Shown one piece after another: positions 16,437-25,260 of a stretch of DNA of 64,000 nucleotides. The notes beneath the pieces were generated by a model. It was given only the letters and a program-made list of their open reading frames with translations, had not been told where the DNA came from and ran no database searches. The DNA comes from Clostridium cavendishii DSM 21758 (lineage in GTDB: Bacteria; Bacillota; Clostridia; Clostridiales; Clostridiaceae). Positions within the stretch are counted from its first letter, which is position 1; every line of letters starts with the position of its first letter. Both the position numbers and the translations under genes were made by a program. Where the stretch lies: positions 124,001-188,000 of the forward strand of contig NZ_FQZB01000004.1 in assembly GCF_900141845.1 (NCBI RefSeq), given 5' to 3'.

Positions 16437-18479
16437 TTGATTAACAAAATTAACAAAAGTATTCTATTAAAGGTACTAACTAGTCTTATTGCTATAACTG
16501 TGCTTGTTTTTACAATTACAGGAGTTATAGTTAATTACTATAACAAAAATGTTTTAACTAAAAATATTAATAAATCTTTAGAAGATAATGCTACAATAAT
16601 ATCTAAAGATGTTAATAGTTTTTTTGAAAGAGGCGGAACATTAGTTACTCAAATGACAACAAATTCCTCTATCAAAAATTTAATGACTGAAGTTAAAACT
16701 AGAGATGATGTTAAAACAAATCCTAACTTTACAAACGTTGTTAAAAGTTTAAAAAGCATAAAAGAAACTGATAAAAATGCATCCTCAGTATATATGGTAA
16801 TTGAAAAAGCAAGTTATCTAATTGATGAAACTGGTGAAGACAGTCCTATTGATTGGGATGTCAATAATAGACCTTGGTACTCCGAAACTTTAAAAGCAGG
16901 TAATTTATATTATACTGCACCATATAAAGACGCAGTATCAGGAAAAATGGTTATTACAATTGCATATCCTATGTTAGATAATAATGGAAAATCTATAGGT
17001 GCTGTTGCTGTAGATTATTTAATTGATAAATTACCTGAAATTATGAAACAATATAAGGTTGGTGAAACAGGTTATACTTTCCTTTTAGACAGAACTGGAA
17101 CATTTATGTATCATCCTGATGAAACAAAAATTTTAAAGGATAAATTTACTGAATATGCTGGTACACCTGGTGAAGTAGGTAAAAAAATGATTAAAGGTGA
17201 AAGTAATGTTGCTACTTATACCTTAGATAATTCTGAACTTTATGCCGCATATGCTCCTATAAAATCCAATGGTTGGTCTGTTGGAACAGTTATCTCAAAA
17301 TCTGAAGTAGAAAAAGAGCTTGTAAAGTTTAACATACTTTTACTTTCTACTTATATAGGTGGTTTAATTCTTTTAATTTTAGCATTATATTTTGTTACTA
17401 CTAAAATATTAAAAGATATTCCTAAATTATTAGAAATCATTAAAAAAGTTGCTAAAGGAGATTTAACTTCTAAATTAAGTGTTAATTCTAAAGATGAAAT
17501 AGGTCAAATTGCTGAAGCAATAAATGATATGAATAGTAATTTAAATAATATAGTAACTAATATTTCATCAAATAGTCAAAATGTAAGTGCAAGTGGCGAA
17601 GAACTATCAGCAGTAATCTCTGAAATTAATAAACAAATTCAAACTATTAATGCTGGAACTCAAGAAATAGCAGCAGCTATGGAAGAAACTAGTGCTTCTA
17701 CAGAAGAAATGAACTCTTCAAGTGAAATAATAAAAAATTCTATATTAAAACTTAATTCAAAAGCAAAAGATGGAAATAATTCTGCTATGGAGATCAAAAC
17801 TAGAGCTTTGAATATGAAGGAAGAATCCGAAACTTCAAAAAAAATCACTTTAGATATGTATAAAGAAAAAGAAATTGCTATTTTGACAGCTATTGAAGAT
17901 GGAAAAATAGTGGAAGAAATTACCAATATGGCTGCAATCATAGAAGAAACTGCTTCTAAAACAAATTTACTTGCTTTAAATGCAGCTATAGAAGCTGCTA
18001 GAGCTGGTGAACACGGTAAAGGCTTTGCTGTTGTAGCTGACGAAGTTGCGAAATTAGCACTTCAATCAACTGAAACTGTCCATAATATCCAAAATATAGT
18101 TGGACAAGTTAAAAATGCTTTTGAAAATATGTCACAAACGTCAGGCGGAATATTAGAATTTATAGATAAAAAAGTTACTGCAGATTATAATGAAATGATA
18201 AATAGAGCTAATCTTTCATTAGAAGATGCAAATAATGTATCTGAATTAATAACTAGCTTTACAACAAATATTGAAGATGTATCAAATTCAGTAGAACAAT
18301 TAATAAAATCTTTAGAGTCAGTTTCTGCTGTTGTTGAAGAAGTAGCTTCTGGTGCCTCTGAAATAGCTGGTACTGTACATGATACTAAGGTAAGTACTGA
18401 TGAAGTAGCCGAGGTTGCTGAAACTCAAGCTGATTTAGCAGTAACATTAAATAATATAGTAAGTGAATTCAAAATTTAA
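16437..18479 (+). CDS. Methyl-accepting chemotaxis protein with dCache_1 sensor (paralogue)
   Basis: Same length (680) and architecture as the gene at 13201, and highly similar throughout, including the TTG start. The sensor pocket reads DWDVNNRPWYSETL, YYTAPYKDAVSGKMVITIAY, VAVDYLID: R, WY, Y-x-D and D of the dCache_1AA motif are kept, and Trp again replaces the Tyr five residues before Arg. Signalling tip TNLLALNAAIEAARAGEHGK, then GFAVVADEVAKLALQS. Sequence differences cluster in the sensor, suggesting duplication followed by ligand divergence. RBS AGGAGTG. No terminator is seen between its stop and RNA element copy B, so copy B could also be transcribed as its 3' UTR. Confidence 0.92.
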   Translation: MINKINKSILLKVLTSLIAITVLVFTITGVIVNYYNKNVLTKNINKSLEDNATIISKDVNSFFERGGTLVTQMTTNSSIKNLMTEVKTRDDVKTNPNFTNVVKSLKSIKETDKNASSVYMVIEKASYLIDETGEDSPIDWDVNNRPWYSETLKAGNLYYTAPYKDAVSGKMVITIAYPMLDNNGKSIGAVAVDYLIDKLPEIMKQYKVGETGYTFLLDRTGTFMYHPDETKILKDKFTEYAGTPGEVGKKMIKGESNVATYTLDNSELYAAYAPIKSNGWSVGTVISKSEVEKELVKFNILLLSTYIGGLILLILALYFVTTKILKDIPKLLEIIKKVAKGDLTSKLSVNSKDEIGQIAEAINDMNSNLNNIVTNISSNSQNVSASGEELSAVISEINKQIQTINAGTQEIAAAMEETSASTEEMNSSSEIIKNSILKLNSKAKDGNNSAMEIKTRALNMKEESETSKKITLDMYKEKEIAILTAIEDGKIVEEITNMAAIIEETASKTNLLALNAAIEAARAGEHGKGFAVVADEVAKLALQSTETVHNIQNIVGQVKNAFENMSQTSGGILEFIDKKVTADYNEMINRANLSLEDANNVSELITSFTTNIEDVSNSVEQLIKSLESVSAVVEEVASGASEIAGTVHDTKVSTDEVAEVAETQADLAVTLNNIVSEFKI

Positions 18480-18494
18480 TAAAAATACTATTTC

Positions 18495-19015
18495 CTCTAA
18501 TCCCCAGTATATACTTAATCAAAATGGTTAAGATAATATCATAAGGTGCTTAACAGTCTAGTCAAAATTTATATATGCTTCTTAAAGAGGTATATATAAA
18601 TCAGTCAAAGATTATTTATAGGTTAAAGATTTTAAAAAGCTTTAGCTTATATTTAGTCGGAGAGAAGATTTTATATTGTTAGGAAAAGCTTTTATTTAGT
18701 CGATTAGTTTGATTAAATTGAGGTTCCAACTTATGATATAAGGTCGAACTAAGATTATATAAAGTGTTAAAATGATTATATGTAGCCGAAAGGTTATCTA
18801 TAGTTATATAAATATTCTATATAGTTGAGCTAAGTATATCTTCATAAGTAAAGAATTGCTAACTAATAGTCGAAAGATTATTATTTGGTATCTTCTTATT
18901 ATCAATGTTACTGATAATTTTATTTATGTTGGTACTAGCAAAGATTGTTAAGTGCTTTATAAAATAAAACAGTAATCAATTTATTATGAAAAGTAAATTG
19001 TTTACTGTTTTTTTT
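18495..19015 (+). ncRNA. Structured RNA element, copy B
   Basis: About 520 nt, begins CTCTAATCCCCAGTATATAC 15 bases after the chemoreceptor stop. P1: 18545-18554 (GGTGCTTAAC) with 18947-18956 (GTTAAGTGCT). P2 has inner stem CTTCT/AGAGG where copy C has CTTTT/AAAGG-type pairing, a compensatory C-G to U-A change. P3 GGTTAAAG/CTTTAGCT as in copy C. Hairpins capped GAAA: AGCC-GAAA-GGTT and AATAGTC-GAAA-GATTATT. The core AGTCGGAGAGAAGATT and TTAGGAAAAGCTTTTATTTA is identical in all copies. Terminator AACAGTAATCAATTTA / TAAATTGTTTACTGTT followed by T8. Confidence 0.75.
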
Positions 19016-19096
19016 AATTAATATATATATTTCAAAATCTACGTTAAAATGTTTTCTTGATTTTTATTATGCTAATTATTTAAATAGCATAAAACT

Positions 19097-19128
19097 AAAA
19101 TCCTATATTAAATTTAACATAGGATTTC
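19097..19128. terminator. Terminator downstream of the cyclophilin gene
   Basis: AAAATCCTAT / ATAGGATTTC arms around a 12-base loop, between convergent transcripts. Confidence 0.6.
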
Positions 19129-19148
19129 AGTATTTTTCCATCAATATT

Positions 19149-19799
19149 TTAATTTTTCTTAGGTGCCTCGTACTTTATTCCTTTAGTATCAACTTTTATA
19201 CTCTCTATTACTACTGGAGTTTCCGGTTTATCATTTGAATCAGTTTTTACAACTTGAATTTTATCAAGTATATCTAGCCCCTTAGTTACTTTTCCAAACG
19301 CTGCATATTTACCATCAAGTCCTTTATTTGTTTTTGTCATTATAAAAAATTGACTTCCAGCAGTATTAGGCTCATTAGTTCTCGCCATTGATAGTACTCC
19401 CTTTTCATGTTTCAAATCATTTTGGAATCCATTCTCCGTGAATTCACCTTCTATACTATATCCTGGTCCACCTTGACCATTTCCATTTGGATCTCCACCT
19501 TGTATCATAAAATCTTTTATAATCCTATGAAATGTTAAATTATTATAAAAACCTTTATTAGATAATTCTATAAAATTATTTACTGTATTAGGTGCTATGT
19601 GAGGATATAATTCAGCCTCTATAGTTCCATAATCTTTTATTACTATTGTAGCTATAGGTAACTCTTTTGGAGCTTCCCTTTTCTCATTTTTCACTTGTTT
19701 ACTAGCAGTATTTTCTTTTCCACATGATACTATAGTAAACATACTTAAAATAATCATGATTATTAATATACCATATCTATTAATTATTCTTTTTTGCAT
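19149..19799 (-). CDS. Secreted lipoprotein peptidyl-prolyl isomerase, cyclophilin type
   Basis: Cis-trans prolyl isomerase, 216 residues. N-terminal hydrophobic segment ends in a lipobox with Cys26 (TIVSC), so it should be lipid-anchored on the outer membrane face, where it can assist folding of exported proteins. The cyclophilin domain (~50-205) has the usual motifs: FHRIIKDFMIQGGDPNGNGQ carries the catalytic Arg, followed by a Phe/Met/Gln cluster; GVLSMARTNEPNTAGSQFFI and DGKYAAFGKVTKGLDILDKI complete the active site. Single gene, ATG at 19799, convergent with RNA copy B. Confidence 0.9.
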   Translation of the reverse strand: MQKRIINRYGILIIMIILSMFTIVSCGKENTASKQVKNEKREAPKELPIATIVIKDYGTIEAELYPHIAPNTVNNFIELSNKGFYNNLTFHRIIKDFMIQGGDPNGNGQGGPGYSIEGEFTENGFQNDLKHEKGVLSMARTNEPNTAGSQFFIMTKTNKGLDGKYAAFGKVTKGLDILDKIQVVKTDSNDKPETPVVIESIKVDTKGIKYEAPKKN

Positions 19800-19874
19800 A
19801 AATCCACCCTCTCATCCAATTTGTATACTTATATTTAACATTATAGCTTTATTTAGTGTATTATGTAAATAACC

Positions 19875-22025
19875 TTATAACTCTGACTCTTTAAATTTAT
19901 GCTCCATAAAATGTGTTAAATGATGTAATGGTTTCTTAAATACTGAAAGAATAACAAACACTGCTGAATATATTAAAAGTACAGTAATACTAGTGTCAAC
20001 AGTTTTCCAAACCGGACCTGCAATCGCTTCTCTAAAACCATTTATTGCATATGTAAAAGGCCATATTGGATATAAAACTCCAAAGATTTCTGGATTTGTT
20101 TGTATGGGATAAATACCACCAGCTCCAGCTATTTGAAATACCATTATAATTACTGCAATTGCCTTTCCTACATTACCTAATAATGATACAAGTGTAAAAA
20201 TTATTATTGTAAAAGCTATTGCTGTCAAAGCTGAAAATACAAATAACAATGATAAATTATACGCTTTAACACCTAGTATAAAATAATCTCCTAAAGTTGC
20301 TATTAATGCTTGAATTAAATTTATAATAACAAACAAAATCATCTTTCCAAAATGCCTTTGTAATATGTTTGGTTGTGCTCCACTGTCAAAATCTTCACAC
20401 TCCGTAGTTAATAATGCTGCTGTTAAAAGAGCACCCACCCATATTGCAAGTACTGTATAAAATGGTGTTAGTCCTACTCCAAATATTCCTTCCCCATATA
20501 CATCCTCCTCTTTTACTTCTATTGGAGATGCTATAAAATTAGCCATTTCATTAGGATTTTTTTGCATTATCTCTATAATATTATTTAAGCTTTCCTCATT
20601 TAAAGCGTTTAACTTTGAACTTAAATCATTTATTTCATCCTGTATTATTGAAATTTTTATTTTTAAGTCTTCAGCATTTTTTATGGCCTGATTACTAGAA
20701 GCTATACCATAATTAGCTAATGCGTTTAATTGGGGTACTATTATTTTTGTAGTTTCTAATATGGAATTTGTTTGAGTTAATCCAAGATTCATAATATTAG
20801 CAGCATTATTAATTGAGTTTGTTCCATTTTTATAAAATTCGTTTGATATTAATGTTATTTTATTAGTTAATTCATCATTAATTTTTATTATAGAATCTAT
20901 AAGTTGACTATTTTCTTGAATAGTTCCACCATTAAGAATACTATTTTGTAAATTACTAATAACATTCTTTTCATTATCTACTACTATTTTGGCATTATTT
21001 AAAGATTGAATAAGTGATTTTAAATTACTATCATTTAAATTTTTATTAATTTCCTCTAGAGTTTTAATATTTGAATCTATTAACTTACTAATGTTATCTA
21101 TTGAGGTTTTAGCTTCATTTAGATTTTTTTCATTCTCTAATTTCGAAATAGTTGAATCTTTTAGATCTTTTAACGCCATGTTTATCTTTTGGACCAAAAC
21201 TTGTAAATCTATAATATTAGAGTTTATATCACCATTAATTTTTATAAGATTATCTCTTGTTGCATTAACTAATTTTTGACTAGCTTCTGTAACCTTTTCC
21301 AAGTTATTTATTTGACTTGTTATATTAGGTAAATCATTCTTTACTTTTGATATATATTCATTCAAATCTTTTGCATTATTACTAGAAGTATCTATAAATT
21401 TTTTAATTTCTCCAAGTTGACTATTTGCAGTATTTACTACATCCTTTATACCTAATACCTTTGGTCTCGTATTATCTAGATGTAAACCTACCTTATTAAA
21501 TTCAGAAAAAGTTTTTTCATTAACACTTTTTATAAAATTCTCTTTTATTTCTTTGGTCAATTTATCCTTAGCAACGTTAGTTATCTTAGTCGCAATTGCA
21601 TTTGCTTTTTCATTTACCTTATAAATAATACTTGGCTTTCTAGGATTAGTTGTTGTTAAACTTACTAAGCCACTTGAAAAATTCTGTGGAATTTCTATTA
21701 TTGCATAATAAGTTCCTTCATTCAATGCATTATTAGCTTGCCACTCATCTACCATTTCCCACTTTATAGATTTATTTTCTTTAAGTTTTTCTATAACCTG
21801 TGCACCAACATTTACTTCTGTAGCATTTATTATTGCTCCCTCATCTTTATTTATAATAGCAACTGGTAAATTTCCTGTATTAGCATAAGGATCCCATGAA
21901 GCAGCAATATTTATCCATGCATACAGAGATGGTATAATGCAAAGACCTGTTACTATAATAATAGCTGCATAATTGGTTTTTATTTTTTTTAAGTCTCTTT
22001 TAAATATCCTAAATAGCATCCTCAT
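19875..22025 (-). CDS. YhgE/Pip family membrane protein (second of a tandem pair)
   Basis: Large membrane protein of the family that includes Lactococcus Pip (phage infection protein) and Bacillus YhgE; the C-terminal half resembles ABC-2 permeases. One TM near the N-terminus, an extracellular region of ~450 residues dominated by Asn/Lys/Ile-rich coiled coil, then five or six TM helices (FGVGLTPFYTVLAIWVGALL, GAGGIYPIQTNPEIFG, PFTYAINGFREAIAGPVWKT). Known roles in the family are phage adsorption and, in relatives, type VII-type secretion; here the role is inferred only. The ATG at 22025 is preferred (716 residues), since GGGGGTGA lies just before it; an in-frame ATG at 22046 would overlap the upstream gene. 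Probably an operon with the paralogue upstream. Confidence 0.85.
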   Translation of the reverse strand: MRMLFRIFKRDLKKIKTNYAAIIIVTGLCIIPSLYAWINIAASWDPYANTGNLPVAIINKDEGAIINATEVNVGAQVIEKLKENKSIKWEMVDEWQANNALNEGTYYAIIEIPQNFSSGLVSLTTTNPRKPSIIYKVNEKANAIATKITNVAKDKLTKEIKENFIKSVNEKTFSEFNKVGLHLDNTRPKVLGIKDVVNTANSQLGEIKKFIDTSSNNAKDLNEYISKVKNDLPNITSQINNLEKVTEASQKLVNATRDNLIKINGDINSNIIDLQVLVQKINMALKDLKDSTISKLENEKNLNEAKTSIDNISKLIDSNIKTLEEINKNLNDSNLKSLIQSLNNAKIVVDNEKNVISNLQNSILNGGTIQENSQLIDSIIKINDELTNKITLISNEFYKNGTNSINNAANIMNLGLTQTNSILETTKIIVPQLNALANYGIASSNQAIKNAEDLKIKISIIQDEINDLSSKLNALNEESLNNIIEIMQKNPNEMANFIASPIEVKEEDVYGEGIFGVGLTPFYTVLAIWVGALLTAALLTTECEDFDSGAQPNILQRHFGKMILFVIINLIQALIATLGDYFILGVKAYNLSLLFVFSALTAIAFTIIIFTLVSLLGNVGKAIAVIIMVFQIAGAGGIYPIQTNPEIFGVLYPIWPFTYAINGFREAIAGPVWKTVDTSITVLLIYSAVFVILSVFKKPLHHLTHFMEHKFKESEL

Positions 22026-22038
22026 TACTTCACCCCCA

Positions 22039-24189
22039 CTATTCACCTATACCAGATTGATTGAATTTCTTTTCAAACCTTTTTACAATACTATGTAAAC
22101 GTGGTTTAAACGTAAAACCTATAATTATGTATAAAATGAAAAAGGCTGTTAACATAACTATATCTAAAACAACACTACTAACTAATGGACCAGCAATAGC
22201 TTCTCTAAATCCACCAACTGCATAACTAAAAGGAAATATAGGTTGAAGAATCCTAAAAATGAGAGGATCTACTTGTATAGGATAGCTTCCACCGCATCCT
22301 GCTAGTTGTACTATCATTAATATAATATTTATAGCCTTTCCGAGATTACCAAGCAAAGATACATTAGTAAAAATTATTGTTGCAAAAGTTATTGAAGATA
22401 ATATTGCAAATACAACCATTAGAAATGGATTTACACAGTAAATTTTCAGAAGAAATATGTTTCCTAATGCTATTATTACACCTTGTATTATCGCAAGAAA
22501 AATGAATGTTAACATTTTACCAAAATATTTATGTCTTATTGTTAAAGTTTCATCTTTTTTAAATTTAACACTCTCTGTTTTAAGTACTGAAGTTAAAATT
22601 AAACCACCTACCCAAAGGGCTAATACTGAATATATAGGTGCCATAGATGAACCATAATTAGGAACTTCATATACTTTAACTTCTTTTATAGTAAATGGAT
22701 TTGCTATAAATTCTCCAATTAAATCAGGATTACTTTTTAATATAGCAATTATAGTATCTAAATCATTATCGTCTACCTTTGATAATTGATCTCCTATATA
22801 TTTAATTTCATCCTTATATTGATTTAATTGTTCTAATATTTCTCCTGATACGTCTGCTGCAAGCTTACTTCCATCAGCAGATGAACTAATTAGTGTATTT
22901 ATCCCATCTACAGCAATTTGTGATGTCTTTAATAATTTTGCTGCATCTTTTGTAGCGTTTACTAAATTCTTTGATATATCATTTAAAACTGGCATTGTAT
23001 TCTTTTCAACAGCACTTATTAAATTAGTACTATTATTTGATATTTTTTTTAAATTTTCTTTTAATTGATTTATAACTGCCTGACTAGGTATATTACCTTT
23101 GTCTGTTTCATTAGCCTTTTCTGTTACAACTTTATTCTGTTCATTTAATTTATCTTGCAAATTTTTTAGGTTAACTATAGTTTGAGATACCTCTGGAGTC
23201 TCTTTTGTTTTATTCATAGTTTCAAGATACTCTAAATTAGAATTTATATTATTATTAGCTGAATTTATATTATTACTAACCGCATTTAATGAACTACTTA
23301 TCTGAGAACTATTATTAGAAACCTGTATAGTATCTAATATGGTAACTATTTTATCAATGCTAACCTTAATTTCTTCTAAACTTTGCTTAAAACTTTTAAA
23401 TGTTGAATTTAAATTATTATTTGTATTCTGTATCAAATTTTCTGTACTTTTAATAGTACCTTCTTGTACAGTCATTCCACTTGTAAGTGCAGGAATAGTA
23501 TTTTTAACTTCTGTTAAATATACATTTAAATTTTTTGAATTTGCATTTACATTCTCTAAAACACTTATTATAGTGTCCATATCTCTGCCTGCTCTTATAA
23601 GCGCATTTTTAAGCTTAATTATATCATCACGATTTTTATTCATATCTTCTTTATAACTTTTTACTTTTTCCAAAGCCTCTTTATTAACGGTTTGAACAAA
23701 ATTTGAAGTAATTTCATCAATCAACGTTCCTTCAGCTACTCCTGTTATCTTACTAGCTACCGGATTAGCTTTAGTATCAACTTTATAAATTATTTCTGCC
23801 TTCTTACTATTATTTGCAGTTATACTACTTAAATCCTTTGAAAAACTCTCTGGTATTTCAATAGTTGCAAAATAGGTACCATCTCTAACTCCCATATCTG
23901 CCTCTTGCTCAGAAACAAATTTCCAACCTACCTTTTTGTTATCTTTAAGTTTTTTAACTACATCTGCTCCTACATTAACTTCTTTTCCTGCAATAGTAAT
24001 ACCTTTATCATTATTTACTACTGCAATCGGTATATTACTTGTAGTACCATAAGGATCCCAACAAGCTTTTATATTAACCCATGCATATAATGCTGGAATA
24101 GCACATATTCCCATAACAATAATCAATGCTATAGGGTTTTTTACAATACTTATAAGATCACTTCTAAAAACCTTCATAAGTTTTTTCAT
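22039..24189 (-). CDS. YhgE/Pip family membrane protein (first of a tandem pair)
   Basis: 716 residues with the same plan as its neighbour: N-terminal TM (~15-36), the family signature PALYAWVNIKACWDPYGTTS, a long extracellular coiled-coil region (~180-500), and a C-terminal block of TM helices including GCGGSYPIQVDPLIFRILQP and PFSYAVGGFREAIAGPLVSS. The proteins align end to end but have diverged in the coiled coil, so they may form a hetero-oligomer. ATG at 24189 with RBS AAGGGG. The stop lies 14 bases before the preferred start of the next gene, so translation is probably coupled. Confidence 0.85.
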   Translation of the reverse strand: MKKLMKVFRSDLISIVKNPIALIIVMGICAIPALYAWVNIKACWDPYGTTSNIPIAVVNNDKGITIAGKEVNVGADVVKKLKDNKKVGWKFVSEQEADMGVRDGTYFATIEIPESFSKDLSSITANNSKKAEIIYKVDTKANPVASKITGVAEGTLIDEITSNFVQTVNKEALEKVKSYKEDMNKNRDDIIKLKNALIRAGRDMDTIISVLENVNANSKNLNVYLTEVKNTIPALTSGMTVQEGTIKSTENLIQNTNNNLNSTFKSFKQSLEEIKVSIDKIVTILDTIQVSNNSSQISSSLNAVSNNINSANNNINSNLEYLETMNKTKETPEVSQTIVNLKNLQDKLNEQNKVVTEKANETDKGNIPSQAVINQLKENLKKISNNSTNLISAVEKNTMPVLNDISKNLVNATKDAAKLLKTSQIAVDGINTLISSSADGSKLAADVSGEILEQLNQYKDEIKYIGDQLSKVDDNDLDTIIAILKSNPDLIGEFIANPFTIKEVKVYEVPNYGSSMAPIYSVLALWVGGLILTSVLKTESVKFKKDETLTIRHKYFGKMLTFIFLAIIQGVIIALGNIFLLKIYCVNPFLMVVFAILSSITFATIIFTNVSLLGNLGKAINIILMIVQLAGCGGSYPIQVDPLIFRILQPIFPFSYAVGGFREAIAGPLVSSVVLDIVMLTAFFILYIIIGFTFKPRLHSIVKRFEKKFNQSGIGE

Positions 24190-24342
24190 AATATTTATCC
24201 CCTTTTATCTTTTGAACCTCAAAACTAACTTATATAAACTCTTTTAATTAATCTCTAGATTTTAAATTAATAAAACTTTATATAAGATAACTTTTATTAA
24301 TAAGACTCTTATTATAATTCTATTCTAAGTTTTTATACATTA

Positions 24343-24374
24343 AAAAACTCTAACTAAATATGCTAGAGTTTTAC
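24343..24374 (-). terminator. Terminator of the DUF3892 gene
   Basis: AAAACTCTAGC / TTAGAGTTTTTT hairpin on the minus strand directly after the stop. Confidence 0.75.
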
Positions 24375-24387
24375 TTCAAATTAATTC

Positions 24388-24627
24388 TTATTTAATTATA
24401 GGCAACTCTCCTAAATTATTATTTCCATCTCCATCTGGTAAACTTACGCTATCTTCTTTTTTTGAACTTATATCTTGTATTCCTTTAATTACACCTTGTC
24501 TTGCTAAAGAAATAGCCTCTTCCTTTAAGATTCTTTCTCCATTTTCTAATTTATATGCTGTTATCTCACCTTTATTATTTCTTATAATTTCAGTTATTGT
24601 ATGTGCAAATACAGTATCAATTGACAT
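24388..24627 (-). CDS. DUF3892 small protein
   Basis: 79 residues. The pattern TITEIIRNNKGEITAYKLENG, then EEAISLARQGVIKGIQDI matches the DUF3892 family, a small beta-rich domain of unknown function common in Firmicutes. The tail (SLPDGDGNNNLGELPII) is disordered. ATG at 24627 chosen because GGAAGTG lies about 8 bases upstream; a GTG at 24636 would lie in the RBS. Divergent from RNA element copy C. Confidence 0.75.
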   Translation of the reverse strand: MSIDTVFAHTITEIIRNNKGEITAYKLENGERILKEEAISLARQGVIKGIQDISSKKEDSVSLPDGDGNNNLGELPIIK

Positions 24628-24725
24628 AATCAACACTTCCTTTCCTTACTATAAACATATTTTAAACAATACATAATATATTTATACTTTATTCAAAACA
24701 ATGAATTTAATCTTTTAAAACTTCC

Positions 24726-25243
24726 CTCTAAATTCCAGTATATATTAAATATAAATGGTTAAGATAATATCATAAGGTGCTTAACAGTCGAGCCAAGATT
24801 TATATATGCTTTTAGCAAAAGGTATATATAAGTCGGTCAAAGATTATTTATAGGTTAAAGATTTTAGAAACCTTTAGCTTATACTTAGTCGGAGAGAAGA
24901 TTTTATATTGTTAGGAAAAGCTTTTATTTAGTCGATTAATTTGATTAAATAAAGGTTCCAACTTATGATATAAGGTCGAGCTAAGATTATATAGAGTGTT
25001 GATAAAAATTGGTTATATATAGCCGAAAGGTTATATATAGTTATATAAATATTTTATATAGTCGAGCAAAACATCTTCATAAGTAAAGAATTGCTAATTA
25101 ATAGTCGAAAGATTATTATTTGGTATCCTCTTTTTATCAAAGTTATTGATAATTTTTATTTATGTTGGTGCTAGTGAAGATTGTTAAGTGCTTTATCTAA
25201 AAAATAGCAATCAAATTTATTTTAAAATTTGATTGCTATTTTT
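24726..25243 (+). ncRNA. Structured RNA element, copy C (stand-alone)
   Basis: About 520 nt, begins CTCTAAATTCCAGTATATA. P1: 24776-24785 (GGTGCTTAAC) with 25183-25192 (GTTAAGTGCT), 10 pairs counting G-U. P2: about 24799-24832. P3: 24849-24860 with 24872-24883. AGUC...GAUU modules at 24786-24800, 24831-24845, 24887-24902, 24930-24946, 24974-24988 (GGTC), 25021-25032 (AGCC-GAAA-GGTT) and 25103-25114. Perfect 16-bp terminator AATAGCAATCAAATTT and complement with T5. Unlike copies A and B it does not follow a chemoreceptor: a divergent gene lies upstream and a convergent one downstream, so it must have its own promoter. No conserved open frame. Confidence 0.75.
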
Positions 25244-25260
25244 ATACAATAAATCTATTA

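Noticed and set aside
24759..24785. Short hairpin GTTAAG/CTTAAC at the 5' end of RNA copies B and C as a fixed helix
   Set aside because: Not possible in copy A and competes with the covarying P1 helix, so treated only as a possible alternative fold.
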